From Planctomycetaceae bacterium (GTDB lineage Bacteria; Planctomycetota; Planctomycetia; Pirellulales; Thermoguttaceae), in the NCBI GenBank assembly GCA_031274045.1, contig JAISQS010000222.1, forward strand, positions 1 to 7,878: a DNA stretch of 7,878 nt, in the 5' to 3' direction. The notes under the pieces are model-generated. The model was given only the letters and a program-made list of their open reading frames with translations, did no database searches and was not told where the DNA came from. Of the stretch, positions 1-6,430 are shown one piece after another. The position numbers were made by a program, and so were the translations under genes. Within the stretch, counting starts at the first letter, position 1, and every line of letters starts with the position of its first letter.

Positions 1-125
1 TTTGTGAATCCCTTTCGTAGGGCGTTGCCCTACGCTATGAGCTTGTTGCCCTTTCAGGGCGTTGATACTGCGAATAAAAGACACAATGTAACACCCCCAC
101 AAAATCCGAAATAATCAGAATTTTT
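1..125 (+). repeat. Dispersed ~125-bp palindromic (REP-like) repeat, left copy
   Basis: This stretch is the reverse complement of 7637-7762 with one single-base length difference (near position 5) and one substitution (near position 80). It contains two GC-rich hairpins. The first, at 16-34, has an 8-bp stem (CGTAGGGC/GCCCTACG) and loop GTT. The second, at 48-60, has a 5-bp stem GCCCT/AGGGC. After them comes a C5 run near 94-98 and an AT-rich end closing in five T's. The first hairpin begins with GTAG, the tetranucleotide typical of REP elements moved by RAYT transposases, but no such transposase is present here. The window starts inside the repeat, so its true left limit is unknown. It ends 82 bp before the first gene's start codon. 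Confidence 0.9.
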
Positions 126-134
126 ACACATCAG

Positions 135-140
135 TATAAT
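135..140 (+). promoter_or_regulatory. Candidate -10 box for the first gene
   Basis: A perfect TATAAT lies 67 bp before the chosen ATG at 208 and just outside the left repeat. No convincing -35 box is present at 16-18 bp spacing, since the corresponding bases fall in the AT-rich end of the repeat. If real, the promoter may use the repeat end as its upstream region. The call rests on a single hexamer in AT-rich DNA. Confidence 0.3.
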
Positions 141-207
141 ATGTCATTAGGTGTCCCACGAATGCTTGCACTCGAACCTATTACACAAAAAGAAAGGAAA
201 AATTAAC

Positions 208-1935
208 ATGAGCGAAATCGAAAAAAATCACGAAAATCAAGAACAGATTGAACAGATTAAACAGATTGAGCGGGATAAAACAAAACAGAAACAAAAACGG
301 AAGATTGGTTGTTTGAATGGTTGTTTACCGGGTTTGATTGTTTTGGTTTTGTTCTGGTGGTATTGTGTGTATTCGCCGCCGTTGCGAATATCGCCCGAGA
401 CAACTTACATCACCAGCCCAAAAACATCCGATGGTAAGTACGTCGATTATTTTCTCGCAATTGAAGAACGATACTATCCGCCGGAGATGGAAACAGACAA
501 TAACGGTTATCGGCTTATTGTTCGGGCTTTCGGCGACTTGGTAGGTCGTAGTGGGCAAACTACCGACAAAGAAACAGGCGAGATCAAACAGAACATAACC
601 GAACTACTGCGGCGGCAAGTTTACGAAAAACTCGGTCTCGATCCCGATATTAAACCAACTTTGAAAATCGAATCTGCATTGACATTTCTCAATAAGAAAG
701 AAAAAGGCGAAAAAGATGTTGAAAAAAAGTCGTCAGTCAAATTTAGTAGAGAAAAAGATTATTGGACAATTGACGAGTTCCCTGAATTGAAAGAATGGCT
801 TGACGCGAACAATGCCGGAATCGATCTGATTGGCGAAGCTGTACGCAAACCGACATTCAGAATGCCGCTTGCCCGTGTGAACGAAAATGTACCGATGATT
901 ATTGCTCTTGATAGCTATCACGGCTATAACGTTCTTCGTGAATTTGCGAGAGCTGTCAGGAATAGGGCGGATTATCGTATTGGGGTTGGTGATATTGATG
1001 GGGCGATTTATGACGTTATGACGTTACATTATCTTGGCTATCACACAGGTAAACATGGAACGATCATTGGTACGCTTATGGGAATCGCTATTAGCGGTGT
1101 CGCGTCAAGTACTGCCATCGGGGCAAATCCTGATCACCCTTTGACAAAAGAGCAACTTGAACGATGGGCAAAAGAACTCAATGCCTTGCCGCCAAAAATC
1201 ACTTTCGCAGAAACAATGGAATCTGAACGATTATATGTTCTCGCTCTCACGCAAGACCAGTACAGAGGTATATTAAACGTTAGCACATATATGATTACAG
1301 TACCTAATGGTAGTAACGACATAAATATATGGAAAGTATGGCAATGGTGCATCGATATTAACGTCATGCTTTCCGAAATAAACAAGAAATATGATTCGTT
1401 TAATGCAGGTAATATCTATAAACAGCCATTAGAGAGGATGACTCGTAATCCGCTTGCATACATATCTGTTCGCAGCCGTACTAAACAAATCAGCAGAGGT
1501 TATATGAATTTGGTGGTGGGAAGCGTAGAATCTGTTGATATGGCTCTACAGCGTAGTGAATGTGTCGGCAATATGCAGCTGTTGACATTGGCTCTTTTAA
1601 TGTACGAAAAAGAACACGGCAAGTTACCCGATGAAAATTGGCAAGAAGCAATTCGTCCATATTTGGGTGACAATCCAGACAAATTATTTTGTTGTCCAAC
1701 ATCCGGTCTTGCTGACCGCGCTTCGACGATGTACAGATTGACCAAAGATGACAAAAAATTCATACTAACAGAGACAGAGTTGCAGGTAGATGATTCCAAT
1801 TCGTCCGGCTCAATAAAAATGGTAACCGCGATGCACAATGGCGGTGCAAACTTCGCATACAAAAACGGTGCCGTCAAATTTATCAGCCCGCGTCAATTAC
1901 AAAAGGAATTTTTAGGTAATACGAATGGAAGATAG
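208..1935 (+). CDS. Membrane-anchored protein of unknown function with a pseudopilin-like H-X9-(D/N)G tail
   Basis: The reading frame opens at a GTG at 151, but ATG 208 is preferred because an AGAAAGGA ribosome-binding site lies just ahead of it (about 191-198). This gives 575 residues. Residues 1-35 are strongly charged (Glu/Lys/Gln-rich, likely cytoplasmic and helical). One hydrophobic segment follows at about 38-57 (LPGLIVLVLFWWYCVY), so the remaining ~515 residues should lie outside the cytoplasm as a type II membrane protein. After the membrane segment there is a YYPPEMETDNNGYR block (about 89-102). The C-terminal part has YEKEHGKLPDENWQEAI (about 466-482), a CC pair and then HNGGANFAYKNG (543-554). 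These resemble the end of the DUF1559/H-X9-DG pseudopilin-like proteins of planctomycetes. The usual Asp-Gly is Asn-Gly here, and no N-terminal type IV pilin cleavage motif is visible, so it is not a typical pilin. Function is unknown. It is monocistronic and converges on the DUF1080 gene. Confidence 0.85.
   Translation: MSEIEKNHENQEQIEQIKQIERDKTKQKQKRKIGCLNGCLPGLIVLVLFWWYCVYSPPLRISPETTYITSPKTSDGKYVDYFLAIEERYYPPEMETDNNGYRLIVRAFGDLVGRSGQTTDKETGEIKQNITELLRRQVYEKLGLDPDIKPTLKIESALTFLNKKEKGEKDVEKKSSVKFSREKDYWTIDEFPELKEWLDANNAGIDLIGEAVRKPTFRMPLARVNENVPMIIALDSYHGYNVLREFARAVRNRADYRIGVGDIDGAIYDVMTLHYLGYHTGKHGTIIGTLMGIAISGVASSTAIGANPDHPLTKEQLERWAKELNALPPKITFAETMESERLYVLALTQDQYRGILNVSTYMITVPNGSNDINIWKVWQWCIDINVMLSEINKKYDSFNAGNIYKQPLERMTRNPLAYISVRSRTKQISRGYMNLVVGSVESVDMALQRSECVGNMQLLTLALLMYEKEHGKLPDENWQEAIRPYLGDNPDKLFCCPTSGLADRASTMYRLTKDDKKFILTETELQVDDSNSSGSIKMVTAMHNGGANFAYKNGAVKFISPRQLQKEFLGNTNGR
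241..267 (+). repeat. Three tandem 9-bp units inside a coding region
   Basis: Units GAACAGATT, GAACAGATT and AAACAGATT follow one another and encode the EQI-EQI-KQI run near the N-terminus of the membrane protein. Because the unit is a multiple of three, gain or loss of a copy would change the length of the charged cytoplasmic segment without shifting the frame. Confidence 0.75.
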
Positions 1936-2099
1936 TTTGTAATATATTCAGTGAAATGCTTCAACACTGTAGTAAAACAAATTTTATTTACGACCTTATT
2001 TTTGTTACAAAAACAACCTTAATAGCCCCGTAATATCATAGCTTTGCAAGCCGTAGGTTTGCATCGCTCGGTGGAAAATGGATGTTCCCAAACAAACGA

Positions 2100-2271
2100 G
2101 CATTCTGTAGGAATGCCACCATTGGTCTGTCACAGGGTTGCATTCCTAACGGAATGCGAAGACTCGGCTTTCTACCGAGCGTTACATTCCTAACGGAATG
2201 TAATCAAATTGTGAATTGTAAATTATAAATTGTGAATTGTTCTACCGAGCGATACATTTCTAACGGAATGT
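2100..2271. repeat. Cluster of four related small palindromes
   Basis: Four hairpins share one pattern: GCATTC-TGT-AGGAATGC-like at 2100-2116, GCATTCCTAACGGAATGC at 2140-2157, ACATTCCTAACGGAATGT at 2184-2201 and ACATTTCTAACGGAATGT at 2254-2271. Stem changes are partly compensated (G...C becomes A...T at the outer pair), which fits conserved hairpin structure. CGCTCGGT at 2065-2072 is complementary to ACCGAGCG at 2174-2181 and again at 2244-2251, so the cluster could sit inside a larger stem. Confidence 0.7.
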
Positions 2272-2274
2272 AAT
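2171..2274 (+). repeat. Two direct copies of a ~34-bp unit, 70 bp apart
   Basis: The block starting TCTACCGAGCG and ending CTAACGGAATGTAAT occurs at 2171-2204 and again at 2241-2274 with two differences. Between them is AT-rich DNA with AATTGTGAATTGT twice (about 2208-2220 and 2228-2240). The pattern suggests a tandem duplication of about 70 bp within the core of the inverted-arm element. Confidence 0.75.
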
Positions 2275-2455
2275 AACGCGAGAACATAGAACGGATTGGA
2301 AATAATAAGGTAATAAGGTTATGTCTGTTGGTGATCCTCTGGCTACTAAGGTTGTTTTTGTAAGAATATCAGGTTGTAAATAAGGTTTGTTTTTTCTAAA
2401 GCGTTGAAGTATTTCACTGATATATTACAAGAGACAATGAGATTTAAAGTACAAG

Positions 2456-2516
2456 CAGTTTAAAATTCGTCACGCCGAAATCTGTACACCGAATTGGCAC
2501 GACGAATTTTAAACTG
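2456..2516. terminator. Long-stem hairpin between convergent genes, possible bidirectional terminator
   Basis: CAGTTTAAAATTCGTC at 2456-2471 is perfectly complementary to 2501-2516, giving a 16-bp stem. After a two-base mismatch the pairing continues for three more bases (GCC/GGC). It lies 28 bp beyond the stop of the DUF1080 gene and between two genes whose transcripts converge. No clear T-run follows on either strand, so a classical intrinsic terminator is not proven. A tiny palindromic repeat is the alternative. Confidence 0.45.
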
Positions 2517-2543
2517 ACAGGATTCAAAACAGCAATTTAACAA

Positions 2544-3320
2544 TTACAAGAAGTATGGTTCCCGTTCTTGTTTTGGTTTTGTGTTATCGTCTTGGATTTC
2601 TCTTATCCAGATGTTTCTGAATTTGACCGGGTGTCCGTGATCTTGTAGTTGTATTGGCAAGAGTTCGGGGTGTGGATCGTAGTGTGGTGCGTTGTCCCAT
2701 GATGTTGAGCCTTCCAACTCGTGATGATTTATTATCAAAACGCCGTTATGGAAAACAGTGATATAAGCCGGTCTTTCAACCTTTACCAATTTACCGCTTT
2801 CAATTTGTAGTTTTGGGCGGTTGAATACGATGTCGTAGGTTTGCCATTCACCGGGTTTTTTGCTCGCGTTTACCATTGGTGCTCTTTGCTTGTAAATTGA
2901 GCCGCATTGACCGTCAAAATAAGTCTTGTTGTTTCCGTATGAATTTAAAATCTGCACTTCATAATTCGATCCGAAATATACACCGCTGTTACCATCGCCT
3001 TGACCTCCTTTATGATCTTTCAATTCAGGTATCGCAAATTCAATATGCAATTGAACACTCCCAAATTTCTTTTTCGTTCTGTTATCTCCTTTGTTGGCGA
3101 CCATAGCACCGTCAACAATTTTCCATTTATCGTTTGTCCATTCGGACGTATCCTTGCCGTCGAACAAAACTATCGCGTCTGACGGCGGCGCATTTGGAAC
3201 ATCTCCTGCCTTGACCGCCTTCGGTTCCTCCCACGCAATACCGCTCCGCCAATCCTTCGCAACCGCCGCCGCACAAACACAAACAGCGATCACCACAAAC
3301 AACATCAAAATCTTTTTCAT
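2544..3320 (-). CDS. Secreted DUF1080 (3-keto-disaccharide hydrolase fold) protein
   Basis: The 258-residue protein starts with a clear signal peptide (MKKILMLFVVIAVCVCAAAVA, likely cut after AVA at about 21), so it should act in the periplasm or beyond. An AGAAGGAAG ribosome-binding site lies a few bases before the ATG and supports this start. The rest is one DUF1080 domain (about 48-242), a concanavalin/LamG-like beta sandwich. Visible hallmarks are VLFDGKDTSEW (51-61), WKIVDGAMV (66-74), GNSGVYFGSNYEVQIL (110-125), GSIY (140-143), GEWQTYDIVF (157-166), FHNGVLI (190-196) and IQLQDHGHPVKFRNIWI (223-239). Members are assigned to 3-keto-glycoside hydrolysis or sugar binding, but most are uncharacterised and the substrate cannot be read from sequence. 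The length is normal for a single-domain member. It is transcribed alone, divergently from glnN. Confidence 0.9.
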   Translation of the reverse strand: MKKILMLFVVIAVCVCAAAVAKDWRSGIAWEEPKAVKAGDVPNAPPSDAIVLFDGKDTSEWTNDKWKIVDGAMVANKGDNRTKKKFGSVQLHIEFAIPELKDHKGGQGDGNSGVYFGSNYEVQILNSYGNNKTYFDGQCGSIYKQRAPMVNASKKPGEWQTYDIVFNRPKLQIESGKLVKVERPAYITVFHNGVLIINHHELEGSTSWDNAPHYDPHPELLPIQLQDHGHPVKFRNIWIREIQDDNTKPKQEREPYFL

Positions 3321-3640
3321 CTTTATCTTCCTTCTGGTTACTAAATGGTTATTTTTTTGTCATCACACCAAATCACCCAACTAACATCATTGGGCAAATT
3401 CTCTTGCCGAAACACAGCATTAAACGCTATCTGTATTCGCCAAAAAAATCTTTCATAACGTTCAGTGTAATCTTGCAAACATTCACAAACGGCAACCGAT
3501 TACAACAACCAGCCGCCGAAACAAGGCAAAGAATATAGACAAAAATATTTCTACGTCAATCAGCACACAAAAAAACAACCCCAATTTAATGAGTTAAGCG
3601 ACCACGTCTACCTCACGATCTCCAACACGTCACGCCCCAT

Positions 3641-3661
3641 CGTCGGCTTGCCGCGCCGACG
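3641..3661. repeat. GC-rich palindrome
   Basis: CGTCGGC at 3641-3647 pairs with GCCGACG at 3655-3661 around a 7-base loop. It stands out in AT-rich surroundings. A shorter relative, GTCGG-TTGCG-CCGAC, is at 6399-6413 on the far side of glnN. No T-run follows, so a terminator role is unsupported. Confidence 0.5.
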
Positions 3662-3742
3662 TATTCAACAAGAAAGCTCGGCTAAATGTCATTTACTCTT
3701 TTATATCTTGCGATGTCAAACATTCCTATCAGTAGGCATGAA

Positions 3743-3806
3743 ACAAAAATGTTATTTTTATAATTTGCATTCAACATTTTTGTCGAAAAATTTGGTACAA
3801 ATTTTT
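3743..3806. repeat. Two adjacent AT-rich hairpins
   Basis: ACAAAAATGTT at 3743-3753 is perfectly complementary to 3773-3783. Directly after it, AAAAATTTG at 3786-3794 pairs with CAAATTTTT at 3798-3806 around loop GTA and is followed by a few more T's. No gene on the + strand reads into them. In such AT-rich DNA a chance origin is possible. Confidence 0.45.
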
Positions 3807-3907
3807 TTTGTGTATTTTTCCGTCTGTTTTATTTGGGTCAAAAAATGTCTTGACGATTTCGATTTAGGTATATTTTTTTGGTGATATATTTTGTTGAGGT
3901 TGACGTG

Positions 3908-3923
3908 TGGCATAGAGTATGCG
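3908..3923 (+). promoter_or_regulatory. Candidate sigma-54 (RpoN) promoter for glnN
   Basis: TGGCA at 3908-3912 and TGC at 3920-3922 carry the essential GG and GC doublets exactly ten bases apart, as in the -24/-12 consensus TGGCAC-N5-TTGCW. Mismatches fall at the C after TGGCA, at the first T of the -12 part and at the last base. Transcription would begin near 3934, about 190 bases before the glnN start codon. Sigma-54 control of glutamine synthetase is well known in other bacteria. It is inferred here from this one match. Confidence 0.4.
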
Positions 3924-3951
3924 ATATTTGTCGGCGAGGCGTTCGGATGTT

Positions 3952-3981
3952 TTGACAATATATACTTGGATGTATCGTAAT
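3952..3981 (+). promoter_or_regulatory. Candidate sigma-70 promoter for glnN
   Basis: A perfect TTGACA at 3952-3957 is followed after 18 bases by CGTAAT at 3976-3981, which matches four of six -10 positions. The first copy of a 22-bp tandem repeat covers the spacer and the -10 box, so a protein bound there would interfere with polymerase. Planctomycete promoters are poorly defined, so this is tentative. Confidence 0.35.
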
Positions 3982-4004
3982 GTATACTTGGATGTCTCGT
4001 ATCG
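3961..4004 (+). repeat. Two tandem 22-bp repeats, possible operator of glnN
   Basis: The units at 3961-3982 and 3983-4004 agree at 19 of 22 positions and share TATACTTGGATGT and TCGTA. A period of 22 bp is about two helical turns, so two protein subunits would sit on the same DNA face. The pair overlaps the candidate sigma-70 -10 region and lies just downstream of the expected sigma-54 start. This arrangement suits a repressor or nitrogen regulator, but the motif matches no regulator I recognise. Confidence 0.55.
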
Positions 4005-4125
4005 ATTAGTTCAATTGGCTGGGTGTAATCCGCGTCTTGTAATTTGCGTGTGATGCTCGGTCAAATTGTTTAACCATTTCAATTTTTAAACACACAAACC
4101 ACAAAGTAATCAGGGGAATTACATC

Positions 4126-6291
4126 ATGTCAACAATCAATGTACGTCGTAAGACACTTGTTAGTATTGCTGCCGATCCGAATTCATCGGCAGTATCGTTT
4201 GCGGGCAAAACGCCAGACCTTTCCGCAGTTTACGGCACGAACTGTTTTAATGAGTCAATTCAACGCGAACGTTTACCGGAGAAGGTATTTGAGTCGTTGC
4301 AAGAAACGATTCGTAGTTCTAAGCAGCTTGATGCCGGTATTGCCGAGACTGTTGCGAAGGTCATGCTTGATTGGGCAATCGAGCGCGGCGCGACACACTT
4401 TACGCATTGGTTTCAACCAATGACGGGCAGTACCGCAGAGAAGCACGATTGTTTTGTCACGCCGGTCAACGGCGGCAAATCTGTTACCCGTTTTAGCGGC
4501 AGCGAACTTATTCGCGGCGAACCGGATGCGAGTAGTTTTCCGTCCGGCGGATTGCGGGCAACATTCGAAGCTCGCGGGTACACCGCTTGGGATCCGTCAA
4601 GTCCCGCCTTTATTTTGAGGCATAAAAACGGCTCCACTCTTGTCATTCCGACTATTTTTGTAAGTTGGACTGGCGAAGCACTCGATATGAGAACGCCGTT
4701 GTTGCGATCAATGTCGGCACTTGAAAAACACGCACTCCGCGTCCTAAAACTTTTCGGCAATAAAGACTCAAAACGAGTTTTTTCGACAGTCGGTGCCGAG
4801 CAAGAATATTTCTTGATTGACCGTCGTTTAGCTGCGTTGCGACCGGATTTGCTTGTAACGGGGCGTACTCTGTTCGGCGCAAAACCGCCCAAAGGTCAGG
4901 AACTCGAAGATAACTACTTCGGCTCAATACCGGAACGCGTTCTCGGTTTTATGACTGAGCTTGAGTATGAGTTGGTTTTGCTTGGGATTCCTGTACGCAC
5001 ACGTCACAACGAAGTTGCCCCAGCGCAATTTGAGCTTGCGCCGTTTTTTGAGCCGGCGAATTTAGCGTCCGATCATCAAATGATCATAATGCAGCTTTTG
5101 CGTACAATTGCTACGCGGCACGGATTCCATTGTCTGTTGCATGAGAAGCCGTTCGCCGGAATTAACGGTAGCGGTAAGCATAACAATTGGTCAATAATGA
5201 CAGACGACGGCGAAAACTTACTCGATCCGGGTGACACGCCGCACGTGAACGCCCAATTTTTGTTCTTCGCAACAGCGGTTCTTCGTGCGGTACATTTGCA
5301 CGGCGACCTTTTGCGAATGGGAGTAAGCGGCGCGTCAAACGATCATCGATTAGGCGCGAACGAAGCACCACCGGCAATCATGTCAATATTCTTGGGCGGC
5401 GCACTTGAAGACGTGTTCAAACAACTCGCGCAAGGTTCCGCAACTTCCTCAAAGAAGTTGTTACCGATAGAAATTGGCGTATCGAATTTGCCGCCGATCA
5501 GCCGTCATAGTGCGGATCGAAACCGAACGAGTCCGTTTGCATTCACCGGAAATAAATTCGAATTCCGCGCCGTCGGTTCAAGCCAAAATGTTGCCAGATC
5601 AACAACTATTCTCAACATGATTGTCGCTGAAAGTCTCGACTACATGGCGGATAGATTGGAGTCCGCGATAAAAGGAGGCAAGGAATTTAATACCGCCGTA
5701 CACGAATTAGTTTCAGAAACTATCAGACAACATGAAGCTGTAATTTACAGCGGTAATTGCTATTCGGAAGAGTGGAAAGCTGAAGCCAAAAAACGCGGGT
5801 TGCCGAATTTGATTACGACTGTTGACTGCTTGCCGTTGATAAATGATCCGAAGTCTATTGCCTTGTACGAAAAGTACAATGTTTTCAGCAAAAGCGAAGC
5901 CGATTCGCGACACGAAATATACTCGGAGAATTATATCAAGACTATTCATATTGAGGCGGAGTCGGCTTTGGAGGTTGCGGGGACAATGATATTACCGGCG
6001 GCGTTGAATTACAAAAAAACACTACGAACAGCCGCAACAACACCAGCACAAGAAGTGCTTTTGACAGACCTCAACAACGCGATTGACACGTTGATAGAGC
6101 AAGTCAGAAAGTTGAAAAAGGAGTTAACGGAAACGCCGGAAGGAGAAGTCTTGAAAACTGCGACATACTATTGCAAGTCGATTTTGCCGACGTTGCAGTC
6201 GTTGCGTGCGACGGTTGATACTTTGGAGGAGTTGGTGGATGATGACTTGTGGCCACTGCCGACATACACCGAACTGCTCTTCTCTCGCTGA
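4126..6291 (+). CDS. glnN: Glutamine synthetase type III (GlnN)
   Basis: It joins ammonium to glutamate with ATP to make glutamine in the cytoplasm. The 721-residue length is that of type III enzymes (~700-730), much longer than types I and II. ATG 4126 follows a CAGGGGAA ribosome-binding site by ~8 bases. The N-terminal GSIII domain shows THFTHWFQPMTGSTAEKHD (90-108) and SFPSGGLRATFEARG (137-151). The catalytic domain has metal-ligand glutamates E225/E227 in AEQEYF, E296 and E303 in NEVAPAQFE, NGSGKHNNW (347-355, with catalytic-type H352), the NRTSPFAF arginine R467 and E479/R481 in FEFRAVGSS. The C-terminal third is helical, including a charged coiled-coil-like stretch (about 645-670). All key residues are present, so it should be active. 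Family members form double hexamers. No PII, amtB or other nitrogen gene adjoins it; the upstream candidate sigma-54 site fits nitrogen control. Confidence 0.97.
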   Translation: MSTINVRRKTLVSIAADPNSSAVSFAGKTPDLSAVYGTNCFNESIQRERLPEKVFESLQETIRSSKQLDAGIAETVAKVMLDWAIERGATHFTHWFQPMTGSTAEKHDCFVTPVNGGKSVTRFSGSELIRGEPDASSFPSGGLRATFEARGYTAWDPSSPAFILRHKNGSTLVIPTIFVSWTGEALDMRTPLLRSMSALEKHALRVLKLFGNKDSKRVFSTVGAEQEYFLIDRRLAALRPDLLVTGRTLFGAKPPKGQELEDNYFGSIPERVLGFMTELEYELVLLGIPVRTRHNEVAPAQFELAPFFEPANLASDHQMIIMQLLRTIATRHGFHCLLHEKPFAGINGSGKHNNWSIMTDDGENLLDPGDTPHVNAQFLFFATAVLRAVHLHGDLLRMGVSGASNDHRLGANEAPPAIMSIFLGGALEDVFKQLAQGSATSSKKLLPIEIGVSNLPPISRHSADRNRTSPFAFTGNKFEFRAVGSSQNVARSTTILNMIVAESLDYMADRLESAIKGGKEFNTAVHELVSETIRQHEAVIYSGNCYSEEWKAEAKKRGLPNLITTVDCLPLINDPKSIALYEKYNVFSKSEADSRHEIYSENYIKTIHIEAESALEVAGTMILPAALNYKKTLRTAATTPAQEVLLTDLNNAIDTLIEQVRKLKKELTETPEGEVLKTATYYCKSILPTLQSLRATVDTLEELVDDDLWPLPTYTELLFSR

Positions 6292-6340
6292 TAATCGCAA
6301 CACTGCTAAATCTCAACAACGCTAATCACAATAAAACTCG

Positions 6341-6371
6341 CCAATGGCAATATCTCAAAAATTGCCATTGG
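6341..6371 (-). terminator. Hairpin between convergent glnN and transporter genes, probable terminator
   Basis: CCAATGGCAAT at 6341-6351 is perfectly complementary to 6361-6371, giving an 11-bp stem and 9-base loop. Read on the minus strand, downstream of the transporter stop, the stem is followed by CGAGTTTTATTG, a modest T-rich tail. On the plus strand, 50 bp after glnN, the tail is not T-rich. It could end both transcripts, with better support for the minus strand. Confidence 0.5.
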
Positions 6372-6398
6372 TGAGTCCTTCGCCGCTTCGTGGCAATT

Positions 6399-6413
6399 GT
6401 CGGTTGCGCCGAC
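6399..6413. repeat. Small GC-rich palindrome downstream of glnN
   Basis: GTCGG and CCGAC pair around TTGCG. It is similar in sequence to the palindrome at 3641-3661 (both contain GTCGG and CGCCGACGT), so the two may be copies of one short dispersed element. The stem is short and chance is possible. Confidence 0.35.
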
Positions 6414-6430
6414 GTGATCTTGGCGGTCGT

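Larger units (their letters stand above)
1937..2430. repeat. Non-coding element with ~90-bp imperfect inverted arms (MITE-like or long hairpin)
   Basis: The arm 1937-2025 matches the reverse complement of 2341-2430 at roughly 85% by eye, with a few one-base gaps. Shared blocks include TTGTAATATAT, CAGTGAAAT, CTTCAAC, TTATTTAC and TACAAAAACAACCTTA. The ~315-bp core between the arms has no credible gene and is filled with small palindromes. The left arm starts two bases after the stop codon of the membrane-protein gene. No flanking target-site duplication is obvious and there is no transposase. It could be a non-autonomous mobile element, or a transcribed region folding as one long stem in the 3' untranslated part of the upstream gene. 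It fills most of the 608-bp spacer between the first two genes. Confidence 0.75.
3321..4125. other. 805-bp divergent spacer between the DUF1080 gene and glnN
   Basis: No convincing gene is seen. The half nearest the DUF1080 gene (3321-3600) looks unstructured and should hold its promoter, which I could not pick out. The middle has a GC-rich hairpin at 3641-3661 and very AT-rich DNA from about 3740 to 3900 with two AT hairpins. The last ~220 bp before glnN carries candidate promoters and a 22-bp tandem repeat, listed separately. A 78-codon frame at 3648-3884 is rich in Phe, Cys and Lys from poly-T/A stretches and shows no family resemblance. Confidence 0.7.

Noticed and set aside
151..207. Upstream GTG start adding 19 residues to the first gene
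   Set aside because: The stretch contains the AGAAAGGA ribosome-binding site for ATG 208, and its translation looks like translated leader DNA.
1500..1877. 125-codon minus-strand frame within the first gene
   Set aside because: It is antisense to the conserved pseudopilin-like tail of the real gene and has no support of its own.
3600..3661. Short minus-strand frame across the GC palindrome as a gene remnant
   Set aside because: Only about 18 codons are open between stops and no family can be named with confidence.
3648..3884. 78-codon open frame as a small gene
   Set aside because: It has no ribosome-binding site and begins inside a GC palindrome. Its composition is dictated by poly-A/T DNA and no family is recognised.
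3961..4004. Possible CRISPR array
   Set aside because: There are only two directly abutting units with no spacers and no cas gene.
4413..4892. 159-codon minus-strand frame within glnN
   Set aside because: It is antisense to a glutamine synthetase whose catalytic motifs are intact, with no ribosome-binding site or family resemblance.
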